Shown: positions 33,378-42,423 of the stretch, piece after piece | Position numbering within the stretch: position 1 is the first letter of the stretch | Layout: every line of letters starts with the position of its first letter | Assembly: GCA_004561545.1 (NCBI GenBank) | Contig: SFVK01000001.1 | Location: forward strand, 162,226 to 226,225 | DNA: 64,000 nucleotides | Source of the DNA: a bacterium | GTDB lineage: Bacteria > Bacillota > Clostridia > Oscillospirales > Ruminococcaceae | Reading direction: 5' to 3' | Made by a program: the position numbers and the translations under genes | Notes under the pieces: model-generated | The model's input: only the letters and a program-made list of their open reading frames with translations | Told to the model about the DNA's origin: nothing | Databases searched by the model: none

Positions 33378-35678
33378 TTACGCTTCGCTGTCCAGGGGCG
33401 TGTCCATGGCGATTTCTTCGGGGGTGATGGGAAGGCTGCGGTGCCACACGCCGGTGGCGCGGTAGATGGCGTGGGCGATGGCGGGCGCAGGGGTGTTGAT
33501 GACGATCTCGCCGATGGATTTGGCGCCAAAGGGGCCGGTTGGCTCGTAGCTGGACTCAAACTCCACCCGCAGATGGCCCATATCCAGCCGGGTGGGGATC
33601 TTGTATTGCAGGAAAGAGGACTCGATGGGGCGGCCGGCAGCGTTGTAGGTCACATTCTCGCTCAGGGTCATGCCGATGCCCTGGACCAGACCGCCCTCGG
33701 TCTGGACGCGGGCCAGCGCCGGATTGATGGGGGTGCCGCAGTCCACCACAGCCACATAGTCCAGCACCGTGACCTGGCCGGTATAGCGGTCCAGCTCAAT
33801 TTCCACCATACCCACCATGTAGGGTGGCGGGGAGCAGGGCGAGGAGTGGGTGGCGGTGGTCTCGGCCGCGATGCAGTTGCCCGCCTGGCTCTTGTAGGCG
33901 ATGTCGGTCAGGCTGACGCTCTGGCCGGTGCCGGCACGGCGGACGCAGGCCCCCTCAAAGGTCAGCTCCCCGGGTTCACAGGAGAGCATCCCGGCGGCAA
34001 TCTCACAGATTTTTTCCTTGAGCTGGTCACAGGCCTTTTCCACCGCCTTGCCGGTGACGTAGGTGGTGGAGGAGGCGTAGGAACCGGAATCGTAGGGGGA
34101 GATATCGGTATCGGCCCCAAAGACCGCCACACTGTCCACAGTGCAGTCCATACATTCGGCCACCATCTGGGCCAGAATGGTATCGCAGCCGGTCCCCATG
34201 TCCGCCGCGCCGAGGATGAGGTTGTAGGTGCCGTCCTCGCTGAGCTTGAGGGTGGCGGACCCCACATCCACGTTGGAGATACAGGACCCCTGCATGGCCA
34301 TAGCCACACCGGCGGTGCGCACCTTGCCGTTGCCCATCTCCCGCACGGGATAGCGGCGGTCCCAGTCAAACAGCTCCTTGCAGCGGGCCATGCAGCGGTC
34401 CAGCGCGCAGGCGTTGACGGGCTCGTTGTAGTAGGCGGGCATGACCATGCCTTCCCGGACCATGTTGCGTTCCCGGATCACGGTGGGGTCCATGCCCAGG
34501 CGCTCCGCCAGCTCATTGACGGTGGATTCCACCGCAAAAATGCCCTGGGTTGCGCCGTAGCCGCGATAGGCGCCGGCAGGCTGCAGATTGGTATAGACCA
34601 CATCGTAGCCGAAGCGGAAGGCTTCCAGCCCGCCGGTATACAGCGGGATGGATTTGTGGCCCGAAAGCCCCACCGTGGTGGGACCGTGCTCGCCGTAGGC
34701 GCCGCTGTTGGAGAGGGTATAGACATCCAGCGCGCGGATATGTCCGTCCCGGTCGGCGCCAAGGCGGACGCGGATTTCCATCTCGTGGCGGGGGGAACCG
34801 GCGATCTGGCTTTCCTCCCGGGTATAGATCAACTGGGCAGGGCGGCCGGTTTTGAGGGTGACAAAAGCGGGATACACCTCGCACACCGCAGTCTGCTTGG
34901 CGCCAAAGCCGCCGCCGATGCGGGGCTTTTCCACCCGGATGCGGCTCTTGGGGATGCCCAGCGCCCGGGACAGGATGCGGCGGCAGTGGAACACGATCTG
35001 GGTGGAAGAAATGACGTGCAGACGTCCATACCGGTCCAGCGTGGTATAGGTGCGGAAGGTCTCCATCATGGCCTGCTGGAAGGCCCTGGTGTGGTAGGTG
35101 CGGTCCAGGACCATATCACAGTCCGCCAGAACGGCCTCCACATCGCCGTCCTTTTCCTCGCCGCTGGCCACCAGGTTGCGCTTGTTGTCCCCTCCCACGG
35201 GGCAGGGCGGTTCCCAATCCTCCTCCGGGTGGACGAGAACGGGGTTATCCAGCGCGGCATGGGGATCGGTCACTGCGGGCAGAACCTCATATTCCACCTT
35301 GACCAGGCGCATGGCCCGGCGGGCCGCCTTGTCGTTCTCGGCGGCGATGATGGCCACCGGGTCGCCCACAAAACGGACGTGCCGGTCCAGAATCAGCCGG
35401 TCATAGGGAGAAGGCTCGGGGTAGGTCTGGCCCGCGATGGCAAAACGGGTGGCGGGCACATCCTGCCAGGTATAGACGTCCACCACGCCGGGCACCTTGC
35501 GGGCAAGGGAGACATCCACGCTTTTTACCATGGCGTTGGCGTGAGGGCTGCGGAGCAGCCGAACCACCAGCGCGCCGCCGGGCACCACATCGCTGGTGTA
35601 GACCGGCTTGCCCAGAAGAAGCTGCATGGAGTCCTTTTTGCGGCAGGGCTGGCCGACAACTTTATACTTCCTGTCCAT
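33378..35678 (-). CDS. Xanthine-dehydrogenase-family molybdopterin-binding subunit
   Basis: A 766-residue large subunit of a molybdenum hydroxylase. The N-terminal a/b-hammerhead domain has KPVYTSDVV and LRSPHANA; the cofactor-binding part carries RIGGGFGAKQ near residue 255, AGAYRGYGATQG near 370 and QGSCISNVDVGS near 470, and the C-terminus has the GAKSIGEIVINTPAPAIAHA stretch with the conserved active-site Glu of the family. Substrate (purine, aldehyde, N-heterocycle) is not predictable. Its ATG lies 17 bases inside the upstream 2Fe-2S gene, indicating coupled translation. No in-frame TGA is seen. Confidence 0.92.
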   Translation of the reverse strand: MDRKYKVVGQPCRKKDSMQLLLGKPVYTSDVVPGGALVVRLLRSPHANAMVKSVDVSLARKVPGVVDVYTWQDVPATRFAIAGQTYPEPSPYDRLILDRHVRFVGDPVAIIAAENDKAARRAMRLVKVEYEVLPAVTDPHAALDNPVLVHPEEDWEPPCPVGGDNKRNLVASGEEKDGDVEAVLADCDMVLDRTYHTRAFQQAMMETFRTYTTLDRYGRLHVISSTQIVFHCRRILSRALGIPKSRIRVEKPRIGGGFGAKQTAVCEVYPAFVTLKTGRPAQLIYTREESQIAGSPRHEMEIRVRLGADRDGHIRALDVYTLSNSGAYGEHGPTTVGLSGHKSIPLYTGGLEAFRFGYDVVYTNLQPAGAYRGYGATQGIFAVESTVNELAERLGMDPTVIRERNMVREGMVMPAYYNEPVNACALDRCMARCKELFDWDRRYPVREMGNGKVRTAGVAMAMQGSCISNVDVGSATLKLSEDGTYNLILGAADMGTGCDTILAQMVAECMDCTVDSVAVFGADTDISPYDSGSYASSTTYVTGKAVEKACDQLKEKICEIAAGMLSCEPGELTFEGACVRRAGTGQSVSLTDIAYKSQAGNCIAAETTATHSSPCSPPPYMVGMVEIELDRYTGQVTVLDYVAVVDCGTPINPALARVQTEGGLVQGIGMTLSENVTYNAAGRPIESSFLQYKIPTRLDMGHLRVEFESSYEPTGPFGAKSIGEIVINTPAPAIAHAIYRATGVWHRSLPITPEEIAMDTPLDSEA

Positions 35679-36138
35679 TGCGGCGCTCCTCCCGTTGGTT
35701 GAGATAATTGCGGATGCCCCGCAGCTGGCCCTCATAGCCGGAACAGCGGCAGAGGTTGCCGGCCAGGAAGGCGCGGATGTCGTCATCGGTGGGGTCGGGG
35801 TTCTCCCGCAGAAGGGCAATGGTGTTCATGACAAAACCGGGGTTGCAGAATCCGCACTGGTCCGCGCCCTGGTCGGCGATGAAGCCCACAAAATCCGAGG
35901 CTTCCTCCTGCAGGCCCTCCAGCGTGGTGACGCTGTGCCCATCGGCACGGGCGGCCAGCATCGAACAGGAAAGGATGGGCTTGTCATCCAGAAAGACGGT
36001 GCAGAGGCCGCAGTTGGAGGTCTCGCAGCCGCGCTTGACGCTCAGGCAGCCATGGGCGCGCAGAAAATCGATGAGCAGCAGGTCGGGTTCGATCTGCTCC
36101 CGGACGGCACGGCCGTTGACGCGAATGTTAATCTCCAT
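35662..36138 (-). CDS. (2Fe-2S)-binding subunit of the xanthine-dehydrogenase family
   Basis: A 158-residue electron-transfer subunit with two iron-sulfur clusters. The plant-ferredoxin-like N-terminal domain has CETSNCGLCTVFLDDKPILSC (read as C39xxxxC44xxC47 and C59), and the C-terminal helical domain has CGFCNPGFV and NLCRCSGY. This is the standard small subunit that links the molybdenum centre to FAD. It overlaps its neighbours on both sides (11 bases with the FAD subunit, 17 with the large subunit). GGAGG precedes the start. Confidence 0.95.
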   Translation of the reverse strand: MEINIRVNGRAVREQIEPDLLLIDFLRAHGCLSVKRGCETSNCGLCTVFLDDKPILSCSMLAARADGHSVTTLEGLQEEASDFVGFIADQGADQCGFCNPGFVMNTIALLRENPDPTDDDIRAFLAGNLCRCSGYEGQLRGIRNYLNQREERRNGQEV

Positions 36139-36943
36139 CTTCAGACCCTCCCTGCTGCGGCTCGCCCAGTTCCAGAAGGGCGCGCTCGGTGAGCACCCGG
36201 GCCAGCCGGGTGCGGTAGGCGGCGCTGCCCCGCACATTGCTGCCGGTGGGGGTGTGCCCCGCCACCCAGACCGCGAAGGTGTGGGCGCTGGAAAGGTCGA
36301 TACTCTCCCGGAGCAGGCCCTCCTCATCCCGCAGTACCATGGCCCGCGCAGGGCGGGCGCCGATCACCACGCGGTGGGCGCCGTCCAGCTCGGCCGCCGC
36401 GCAGGTCAGAACCGGCAGATCGGTGCGGGTGTTGCGCATGGACTGGTAGACAAAGCGTCCCGGCCGCTTTTTGACAATCAGGCGGACCAGAAGATCCCGG
36501 TCCTGGGGCATTTCGGCAAACTGCTCCAGCGGAATTTTCCCGGCGCCGAAGAGTTCCACCTGGGTATCCATGGCCAGGAAGATGGTCATCACATCGGAAA
36601 AGCCAAACCGACCGAAAATGCTGCCGCCCACGGTGGCCATATTGCGGAACTGCACCCCCACAATACTTTCCACCGCGCGGGCCATGGCGCCCCGGGTGTA
36701 GGCGTTGAGGCCGGGATGGGTTTCCAGCTGGCGCAGCGTGACCATGGCGCCGATGGAGAAGGTCTCCGCCGTCTCCTCGATGGCCCCAAGTCCCAGATCG
36801 CACAGATCAATGGCGGTGTTGACGGTGTTGTTCTGCATTTTGAGCCACATCATACCGCCCAGAATGCGGCTGCTCTTTTTCTGGTTCAGATCATACGCCT
36901 GCTGCAGGCTCTGTGCGCGGACGTAGTTTTGAATGGTCAGCAT
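36128..36943 (-). CDS. FAD-binding subunit of the xanthine-dehydrogenase family
   Basis: A 271-residue FAD-binding (CO-dehydrogenase medium-chain type) subunit. The flavin-binding segment reads SSRILGGMMWLKMQ near residue 24 and ATVGGSIFGRFGFSD near residue 103. The C-terminal domain continues from about residue 170. Some CoxM-type proteins have a GGTDL motif at the first site; here it is GGMMW. Order FAD subunit - 2Fe-2S subunit - Mo subunit is a usual one for three-gene molybdenum hydroxylases. AAGGAG precedes the start. Confidence 0.9.
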   Translation of the reverse strand: MLTIQNYVRAQSLQQAYDLNQKKSSRILGGMMWLKMQNNTVNTAIDLCDLGLGAIEETAETFSIGAMVTLRQLETHPGLNAYTRGAMARAVESIVGVQFRNMATVGGSIFGRFGFSDVMTIFLAMDTQVELFGAGKIPLEQFAEMPQDRDLLVRLIVKKRPGRFVYQSMRNTRTDLPVLTCAAAELDGAHRVVIGARPARAMVLRDEEGLLRESIDLSSAHTFAVWVAGHTPTGSNVRGSAAYRTRLARVLTERALLELGEPQQGGSEDGD

Positions 36944-36986
36944 ACAAACGCTCCTTATTGGATTCCCGGATGGGTTCGCTGGGACC

Positions 36987-36995
36987 ATTATACCA
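36987..36995 (-). promoter_or_regulatory. Extended -10 promoter of the dehydrogenase operon
   Basis: Minus strand TGGTATAAT is an extended -10 about 44 bases before the FAD-subunit start; the -35 region (TTTTGA) is weak. Confidence 0.55.
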
Positions 36996-37151
36996 TAAAT
37001 ACTGCGGTTTCAAAAGGGTTTCCCGGCAGAATCCTGCCGAAAAACCGGGAACGCGGGAAAGTTTTTCTCCCCATTTGCGGGCAAGGGTCATTGAAAGAAC
37101 CCCAGCCCCATGATACAATCAAAAAAACTGCACAAAAATCAGGTGATATTG

Positions 37152-38031
37152 TTGAAGCATATACGGATTGCCCTTTTACAGATCACGGCGGGGGGCGGAT
37201 CTGGCCCAAAGCCTGCAAAAAGGCCGGGCGGCCTGCCGCGCCGCCAAGGCGCAGGGGGCGGACATTGCGCTGTTTCCCGAGATGTGGAGCTGCGGATACA
37301 CGTTTCCCGAGGATGCCGCGGCCATCCAGAAGCTGGCCATCCCGGCGGACGGGGACTTTGTGAAGGCGTTCGGCGCTCTGGCGGCGGAGCTGCAGATGGC
37401 GGTAGGCATCACCCTGCTGGAGCGCCACTCCCCTGCGCCCCGCAACACCCTTTGCCTTTTTGACCGGTTTGGCCGCCGGGTGCTCACCTACGCCAAGGTC
37501 CACACCTGCGATTTTGGCGACGAGCGGGTTCTGGACGCTGGCGACGATTTTTATGTGACCGAGCTGGACACCGCCGCCGGGCCGGTGAAGGTGGGGGCCA
37601 TGATCTGCTATGACCGGGAATTTCCCGAGAGCGCCCGTATTCTGATGCTCAAGGGCGCCGAACTCATTCTGGTTCCCAACGCCTGCCCCGTGGAAATCAA
37701 CCGTCTGTCCCAGCTGCGCGGCCGGGCCTATGAGAACATGGTGGGCATTGCCACCTGCAACGATCCCGACGCCCAGCCGGACTGCAACGGTCATTCCAGC
37801 GTCTTTGACGGCATCGCCTACCGGCCGGAGGGCTGGTCCTCCCGGGACATGGAAATTTTTGAGGCGGACGGGAAGGAGGGCGTTTTTGTGGTGGAATTTC
37901 CTCTGGAAGAGCTGCGGGACTACCGTGCCCGGGAGGTTCACGGCAACGCCTACCGCCGTCCCGAAAAATACGGGCTGCTGGTGCAGCAGAAAATTGAGCC
38001 GCCCTTCGTCCGGGCGGACCGGAGAGCATAA
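37152..38031 (+). pseudogene. Carbon-nitrogen hydrolase with a frameshift in a G6 run
   Basis: A nitrilase-superfamily amidohydrolase. The Glu-Lys-Cys triad is present: FPEMWS, YAKVHTCDFGDE and MICYDREFPESAR. The N-terminal strand, however, reads IRIALLQITAG from a TTG at 37152 (AGGTGA upstream) in one frame, while the rest, from ADLAQSLQKGRAACRAAKAQG on, is in another. Removing one G from the run at 37190-37195 restores a continuous family-like N-terminus of ~292 residues. This is either a true frameshift or a base-call error. The remainder could only be translated from an internal start that drops the first strand. It diverges from the dehydrogenase operon. Confidence 0.7.
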
Positions 38032-38045
38032 CGCTCTGTGGATAC

Positions 38046-38088
38046 AAAGCCGGGGCGGCTGCGATGGTTTCGCGGCCGCCCCGGCTTT
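38046..38088. terminator. Bidirectional hairpin between convergent genes
   Basis: A perfect 14-bp stem AAAGCCGGGGCGGC/GCCGCCCCGGCTTT with a 15-base loop, lying between the C-N hydrolase and oxidoreductase stops. It can serve both strands. Confidence 0.85.
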
Positions 38089-38104
38089 TGTGGGGCAACG
38101 GGGG

Positions 38105-39082
38105 TCATTCTTCCCCGTCAAACTTCATATTCCAGCTCTCCCGGATTTCTTGCATCTGGCGGGTCAGGGCAACGCTCCGGTCCGGGGAATAAAGATCACT
38201 GTGGGTTTTGCCCTGCCGCACGCAGCGGGACACTTCCCGGATCTGATACTCAAATCCGTTGATGTCATAGGGGAACCGGAAGGTCTTGTCCCCCTCTGCG
38301 GTGCGCACCGTCATCTCCCGCGCGTGCTGGAAATCCGGCAGCAAGACGCAACCCGCCGTGCCCTCAATGACGGCGCTGCGCTCCAGATCCCGGCCGATGG
38401 TCTGCACAATTTCGGCCTCACAGCCGCCGGGATAGCTCAGCAGCAGTTTGCTGTAATCATCGGTGCCGTATTCGGTAAAATGCACCTCTTGGGTTTTGAC
38501 GGCGATGGGCGGGGGCAGAAGCATCTGCAAAAAGGCAAGGTTGTAGATGCCGATATCCAGCAGCGCACCGCCGCCCAGCTCGGAGCGGAACTTGCGTTCC
38601 CGCCGCGCCCCCTGCGCCACAAAGCCGTACTGTGAGGTGACGCGGCGCAGTTCGCCGATGGCTCCCTGGGCCAGAAGCTCCCACAGTTTGGCGTAGAGGG
38701 GCAAAAAGTCGATCCACATGGCTTCCATCAGAAAGAGCCCCCTGCGCTGCGCCAGCGCATAGAGTTCCTCCGCCTGAGCGGCGGTGAGGGTAAAGGGCTT
38801 TTCGCACAGAACATTCTTGCCGCCGGAAAGGCAGAGTTTCACATTTTCATAGTGCAGACTGTTGGGGGTGGCTACATAGACCGCCTCCACCGCCGGGTCT
38901 GCCGCCAGTTCCTCATAGGAGGCCCAGGCGTGGGGAATGCCGTATTCCGCAGCGAAATCCCGGGCGGCCTGTGCCCGCCGGGAGCCAACTGCCGCCAGGC
39001 TCTCCCCCTCGGCGCCCATCTGCTGAACGGTGGACGCAAACTTCTTTGCGATATTTCCGGTGGCCAGAATGCCCCATTTCAT
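38105..39082 (-). CDS. Gfo/Idh/MocA family oxidoreductase
   Basis: A 325-residue NAD(P)-dependent dehydrogenase of the Gfo/Idh/MocA family, which act mostly on sugars and cyclitols. The Rossmann start is WGILATGNIAKKFA, the substrate-binding motif is CEKPFTLT (the family's EKP, near residue 95), and the alpha/beta C-terminal domain starts near residue 125. Substrate unknown. It follows the WecE-type aminotransferase by 54 bases, so nucleotide-sugar metabolism is plausible but unproven. AAGGAAGGA precedes the start. Confidence 0.88.
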   Translation of the reverse strand: MKWGILATGNIAKKFASTVQQMGAEGESLAAVGSRRAQAARDFAAEYGIPHAWASYEELAADPAVEAVYVATPNSLHYENVKLCLSGGKNVLCEKPFTLTAAQAEELYALAQRRGLFLMEAMWIDFLPLYAKLWELLAQGAIGELRRVTSQYGFVAQGARRERKFRSELGGGALLDIGIYNLAFLQMLLPPPIAVKTQEVHFTEYGTDDYSKLLLSYPGGCEAEIVQTIGRDLERSAVIEGTAGCVLLPDFQHAREMTVRTAEGDKTFRFPYDINGFEYQIREVSRCVRQGKTHSDLYSPDRSVALTRQMQEIRESWNMKFDGEE

Positions 39083-39136
39083 AAAATCATCCTTCCTTAA
39101 CCTCACCTTGGTGCCTGTGATGCCAGGCAAAGGCAT

Positions 39137-40273
39137 TCAGCGCGCCACGCCATAGAAGGCATAGAGATGATGCACCACTTCCTCGATGTCCTCAGGGCGC
39201 AAACCATAGTACATGGGCAGACGAACCAGCCGGTCGCTCTCCACGGTGGTATAGAGATCCTGCCCGTCAAAGCGGCCGAATTTCCATCCTGCGGGGGAGC
39301 TGTGCAGCGGAATATAGTGAAAGACCAGCTGAATGCCCTGTTCCTTCATGTAGGCAATCAGGGCGGTGCGTTCCTCCAGGTCCCTGCATTTGAGATAGAA
39401 CATATGGGCGTTGTGGACGCAGCCCTGCGGCACAACGGGCAGCTCAACCTTCCCGGCTTGTGCCAGAGGCTCAAGTTCCCGGCGGTAAATTTCCCACGAC
39501 CGCATACGGTCATCGTTGATCTCGTCGGCCTTCTGGAGCTGGGCCCAGAGGTAGGCGGCGTTGAGCTCACTGGGCAGATAACTGTCGCCAAAATTCACCC
39601 AGGTGTATTTGTCCACCTGACCGCGGAAGAACTTGGCACGGTTGGTGCCCTTCTCCCGCAGGATTTCGGCCTGCTCATTGTAGGCGGAGTTGTTGATGAC
39701 CAGCGCGCCGCCCTCCCCCATGGAAAGGTTCTTGGTCTCATGGAAGGAGTAGCAGCCGAAATCGCCGATGGTCCCCAGGGCCCGGCCCTTATAGGTGGCC
39801 ATGACGGCCTGGGCGGCGTCCTCCACAACCTTGAGGTTATGGCGGCGGGCGATGTCCATGATGGTGTCCATCTCGCAGGCCACACCGGCATAGTGCATGG
39901 CCACGATGACCCTGGTGCGGTCGGTGATGGCCTGCTCGATCCTGGTCTCATCAATGTTCATGGTATCGGGGCGGACGTCCACAAAGACCAGTTTGGCGCC
40001 CACCAGCACCGCCGCCGTGGCCGTGCTGGAAAAGGTAAAGCTGGGCAGAATCACTTCATCCCCGGGCTGGAGCCCACAGAGAATCATTGCCATATCCAGC
40101 GCGGTGGTGCCGCTGGTGGTGAGCAGAACCTTCTGGGCATGAAAGCGCCGCTCCATCCAGGAATTGCACTTTCTGGTAAAATCCCCGTCGCCGCAGATCT
40201 TGCCGGACTGAATGGCCTGTTCCAGATAGACCAGTTCGTCCCCGGTGGCAGGCGGAACATTAAAGTGGATCAT
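39137..40273 (-). CDS. WecE/RffA-type sugar aminotransferase (DegT/DnrJ/EryC1/StrS)
   Basis: A 378-residue PLP enzyme resembling dTDP-4-amino-4,6-dideoxygalactose transaminase, which aminates dTDP-4-keto-6-deoxyglucose, the product of RfbB. Visible: TTSGTTALDMAM (PLP phosphate site), VEDAAQAVMATYKGR, the PLP lysine in SFHETKNLSMGEGGA near residue 182, and a C-terminal YGLRPEDIEEVV. Length is standard. The presence of rfbB in the same region supports a dTDP-4-keto-6-deoxyhexose substrate. The start at 40273 has a weak GGGGAAA ribosome site. Confidence 0.88.
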   Translation of the reverse strand: MIHFNVPPATGDELVYLEQAIQSGKICGDGDFTRKCNSWMERRFHAQKVLLTTSGTTALDMAMILCGLQPGDEVILPSFTFSSTATAAVLVGAKLVFVDVRPDTMNIDETRIEQAITDRTRVIVAMHYAGVACEMDTIMDIARRHNLKVVEDAAQAVMATYKGRALGTIGDFGCYSFHETKNLSMGEGGALVINNSAYNEQAEILREKGTNRAKFFRGQVDKYTWVNFGDSYLPSELNAAYLWAQLQKADEINDDRMRSWEIYRRELEPLAQAGKVELPVVPQGCVHNAHMFYLKCRDLEERTALIAYMKEQGIQLVFHYIPLHSSPAGWKFGRFDGQDLYTTVESDRLVRLPMYYGLRPEDIEEVVHHLYAFYGVAR

Positions 40274-40332
40274 CGTATCGTTTCCCCATTTCCGTGCTTG
40301 TTTGATTTCCCGGCCGGCGGCGCGTCCCACAA

Positions 40333-41166
40333 TTATTCGGCAGGCTGATCCTCATCCGCAATGCCGGAAACAGCATCCGTCATGGAGGAATCCAGGTTGT
40401 TCTCCACCAGGGTCTGGGGGTCCTGGGTTCCGGCGGTGGGCGACGGAGTTGTGGACGCCGACGCGGGCTGGGTCTCACTTTCCTGAAGGGCACACAGATA
40501 CCACTTGCGGTTGGCCCCCCGCTCAAACACATAGTCCATGTACTTGGTGGGCTCGGTGGCGGCGGTCAGCGTCAGCTCGCCGTTGCCGGTGTTGTTCAGC
40601 GTGGGAATGTAACCCACCGTCACATAGGTCCGGCCGCTCTGGGTGCGGATCTTTTCCACCTCGGGGGTATACTGGCCCACCGCGCCGGTAACCGGCACAT
40701 AGTAGCCCTGCTTTTCCTCGTCGTAATAATAGTTGAACTGGGTCGATTCAAACGACCCGTCAATGATGGGATAGTCGGGTCCCAGCAGGTTGGTCAGGTA
40801 GGTATCCACCTCCAGCTTGGGCAGAATGACCGAGCCGGTGTCCTCGTCCCGCTCATATTCGTCCAGGCTGCCGCCGTTTTTCTGGATCTGGTAGATGGTG
40901 CCCCAGATGGCGGCCTCCCGGAACACCGTGGGGTCCACCAGATTCACATCGTTAAAGGGAACCGCGTCAAACATGACCAGGCCATAGAGCCGGTCGGCAT
41001 ACCCCTGGCGGCGGTCGCTGTCATCCAGCGCGCTGCGCACCCCGCTTACCACCCAGCCCAGCACGGTAAACAGACCGATCAGGGCAAGGGCAAGGGCAAT
41101 CGCGCCCACGATCTGGCGGGACAGGCGCCTGTTGTTGCGGAGTTGTTCTTCCTTGGAAATTGCCAT
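40333..41166 (-). CDS. Membrane-anchored protein of unknown function
   Basis: A 277-residue protein, not recognised. One membrane helix near the N-terminus (IVGAIALALALIGLFTVLGWV, residues ~20-40) follows a basic cytoplasmic stretch; the rest is extracytoplasmic. The outer part has a folded region (~50-235) with FDAVPFNDVNLVDPTVF and YYYDEEKQGYYVPVTG, then a Ser/Thr/Pro-rich disordered tail. The sole hydrophobic segment and lack of a cleavage motif suggest a signal-anchor. It has its own promoter and lies between rfbB and the aminotransferase. Confidence 0.6.
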   Translation of the reverse strand: MAISKEEQLRNNRRLSRQIVGAIALALALIGLFTVLGWVVSGVRSALDDSDRRQGYADRLYGLVMFDAVPFNDVNLVDPTVFREAAIWGTIYQIQKNGGSLDEYERDEDTGSVILPKLEVDTYLTNLLGPDYPIIDGSFESTQFNYYYDEEKQGYYVPVTGAVGQYTPEVEKIRTQSGRTYVTVGYIPTLNNTGNGELTLTAATEPTKYMDYVFERGANRKWYLCALQESETQPASASTTPSPTAGTQDPQTLVENNLDSSMTDAVSGIADEDQPAE

Positions 41167-41227
41167 TGCAAAACCTCGTTGTGTACAGATAAAAGTTGGA
41201 TGGGGACCGCCCGGCGGTCCGGCTGCC

Positions 41228-41256
41228 ATTATACCACACTGCCCGCCGCAATGCAA
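41228..41256 (-). promoter_or_regulatory. Promoter upstream of the membrane-anchored protein gene
   Basis: Minus strand -35 TTGCAT, 17-base spacer, -10 TATAAT. This separates the downstream aminotransferase group from the rfb genes. Confidence 0.7.
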
Positions 41257-41358
41257 AAGGCCCGGGCAGCATTTCCAGAACCGGAATGATTTTACAGCCG
41301 GAAAACGGCCGGGCAGCGGTCTTTTTTGCGGCACAAAGGGTTCTGCGCAGGCAGCGGA

Positions 41359-42423
41359 TTATTTGTTTTTATACATCTGCTCGTAATACTTCTGATAATC
41401 GCCGCTGGTCACATGGGCCATCCAGTCCTCATGGGCCAGATACCAGTCGATGGTGAGCACAATGCCCTTTTCAAAGGGGGTCTCGGGATACCAGCCCAGA
41501 TCGTTGCGGATCTTGGTGGGATCGATGCCGTAGCGGCGGTCATGGCCCAGACGGTCGGCCACATGGGTGATGAGATCCTCGCTGATGCCCTCATCCTTCA
41601 GGCGGTCATGGAGCTGGGCAATGACGGTCTTGACGATGAACAGATTGGGCCGCTCGTTGTGGCCGCCCACATTGTACACCTCGCCGTCCTTGCCGCCGGT
41701 GGCCACCATGTCGATGGCCTTGCAGTGGTCCATGACGTACAGCCAGTCGCGAACCTGCATTCCGTCGCCGTAGACGGGCAGAGATTTGTGCTGTTTGGCA
41801 TTGTTGATGAGCAGCGGAATGAGCTTTTCGGGGAACTGGTAGGGGCCGTAGTTGTTGGAGCAGCGGGTGATGTTGACGGGCATACCGTAGGTATCGTGGA
41901 ATGCCTTGACAAACAGATCGGCGCTGGCCTTGCTGGCGGAATAGGGGCTGTGGGGGCACAGCGGCGTGGTCTCCATGAAATAGCCCTCGGCGCCCAGCGC
42001 ACCGTAGACCTCGTCGGTGGAGACCTGCAGATACTTTTTGCCTTCCTTCCAGGTCTTAGCGCCGGCATCATACCAGGCATCCTTGCAGCACTGGAGCAGA
42101 TTGACGGTGCCCATGACGTTGGACTCGACAAAAATTTCAGGGTTCCTGATGCTGCGGTCCACGTGGCTCTCGGCGGCAAAGTTGATCACATAGTCGGGAT
42201 CGTACTCGGCAATCAGGCGGGTCACCAGTGCCTTGTCGCAGATATCGCCCTGCACAAAGATATGGCGGGGATCGTCCTCCACATCGGCCAGGTTCTCCAG
42301 ATTGCCGGCATAGGTGAGCTTGTCCAGGTTGACAAGGCGGATTTCGTCGTATTTCTCCAGCATATAGTGGACAAAGTTGGAGCCGATAAAGCCGGCGCAG
42401 CCGGTCACAAGATACGTTTTCAT
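41359..42423 (-). CDS. rfbB: dTDP-glucose 4,6-dehydratase
   Basis: A 354-residue short-chain dehydrogenase-type dehydratase converting dTDP-glucose to dTDP-4-keto-6-deoxyglucose. NAD-binding TGCAGFIGSNF is at residues 7-17; the catalytic YxxxK is YSASK near residue 161; the active-site pair DE is in VSTDEVYGALG near 135; the RCSNNYGPYQFPEKLIPL substrate-binding segment is near 191. It begins one base after the rfbD stop, so the two are co-translated. Confidence 0.96.
   Translation of the reverse strand: MKTYLVTGCAGFIGSNFVHYMLEKYDEIRLVNLDKLTYAGNLENLADVEDDPRHIFVQGDICDKALVTRLIAEYDPDYVINFAAESHVDRSIRNPEIFVESNVMGTVNLLQCCKDAWYDAGAKTWKEGKKYLQVSTDEVYGALGAEGYFMETTPLCPHSPYSASKASADLFVKAFHDTYGMPVNITRCSNNYGPYQFPEKLIPLLINNAKQHKSLPVYGDGMQVRDWLYVMDHCKAIDMVATGGKDGEVYNVGGHNERPNLFIVKTVIAQLHDRLKDEGISEDLITHVADRLGHDRRYGIDPTKIRNDLGWYPETPFEKGIVLTIDWYLAHEDWMAHVTSGDYQKYYEQMYKNK

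Noticed and set aside
33378..35678. Selenocysteine codon in the molybdenum hydroxylase
   Set aside because: The frame is open without an internal TGA, so no recoded stop is needed.
41281..41310. Hairpin GCCGGAAAACGGC downstream of rfbB as its terminator
   Set aside because: The stem is only four base pairs and lacks a T-tract.
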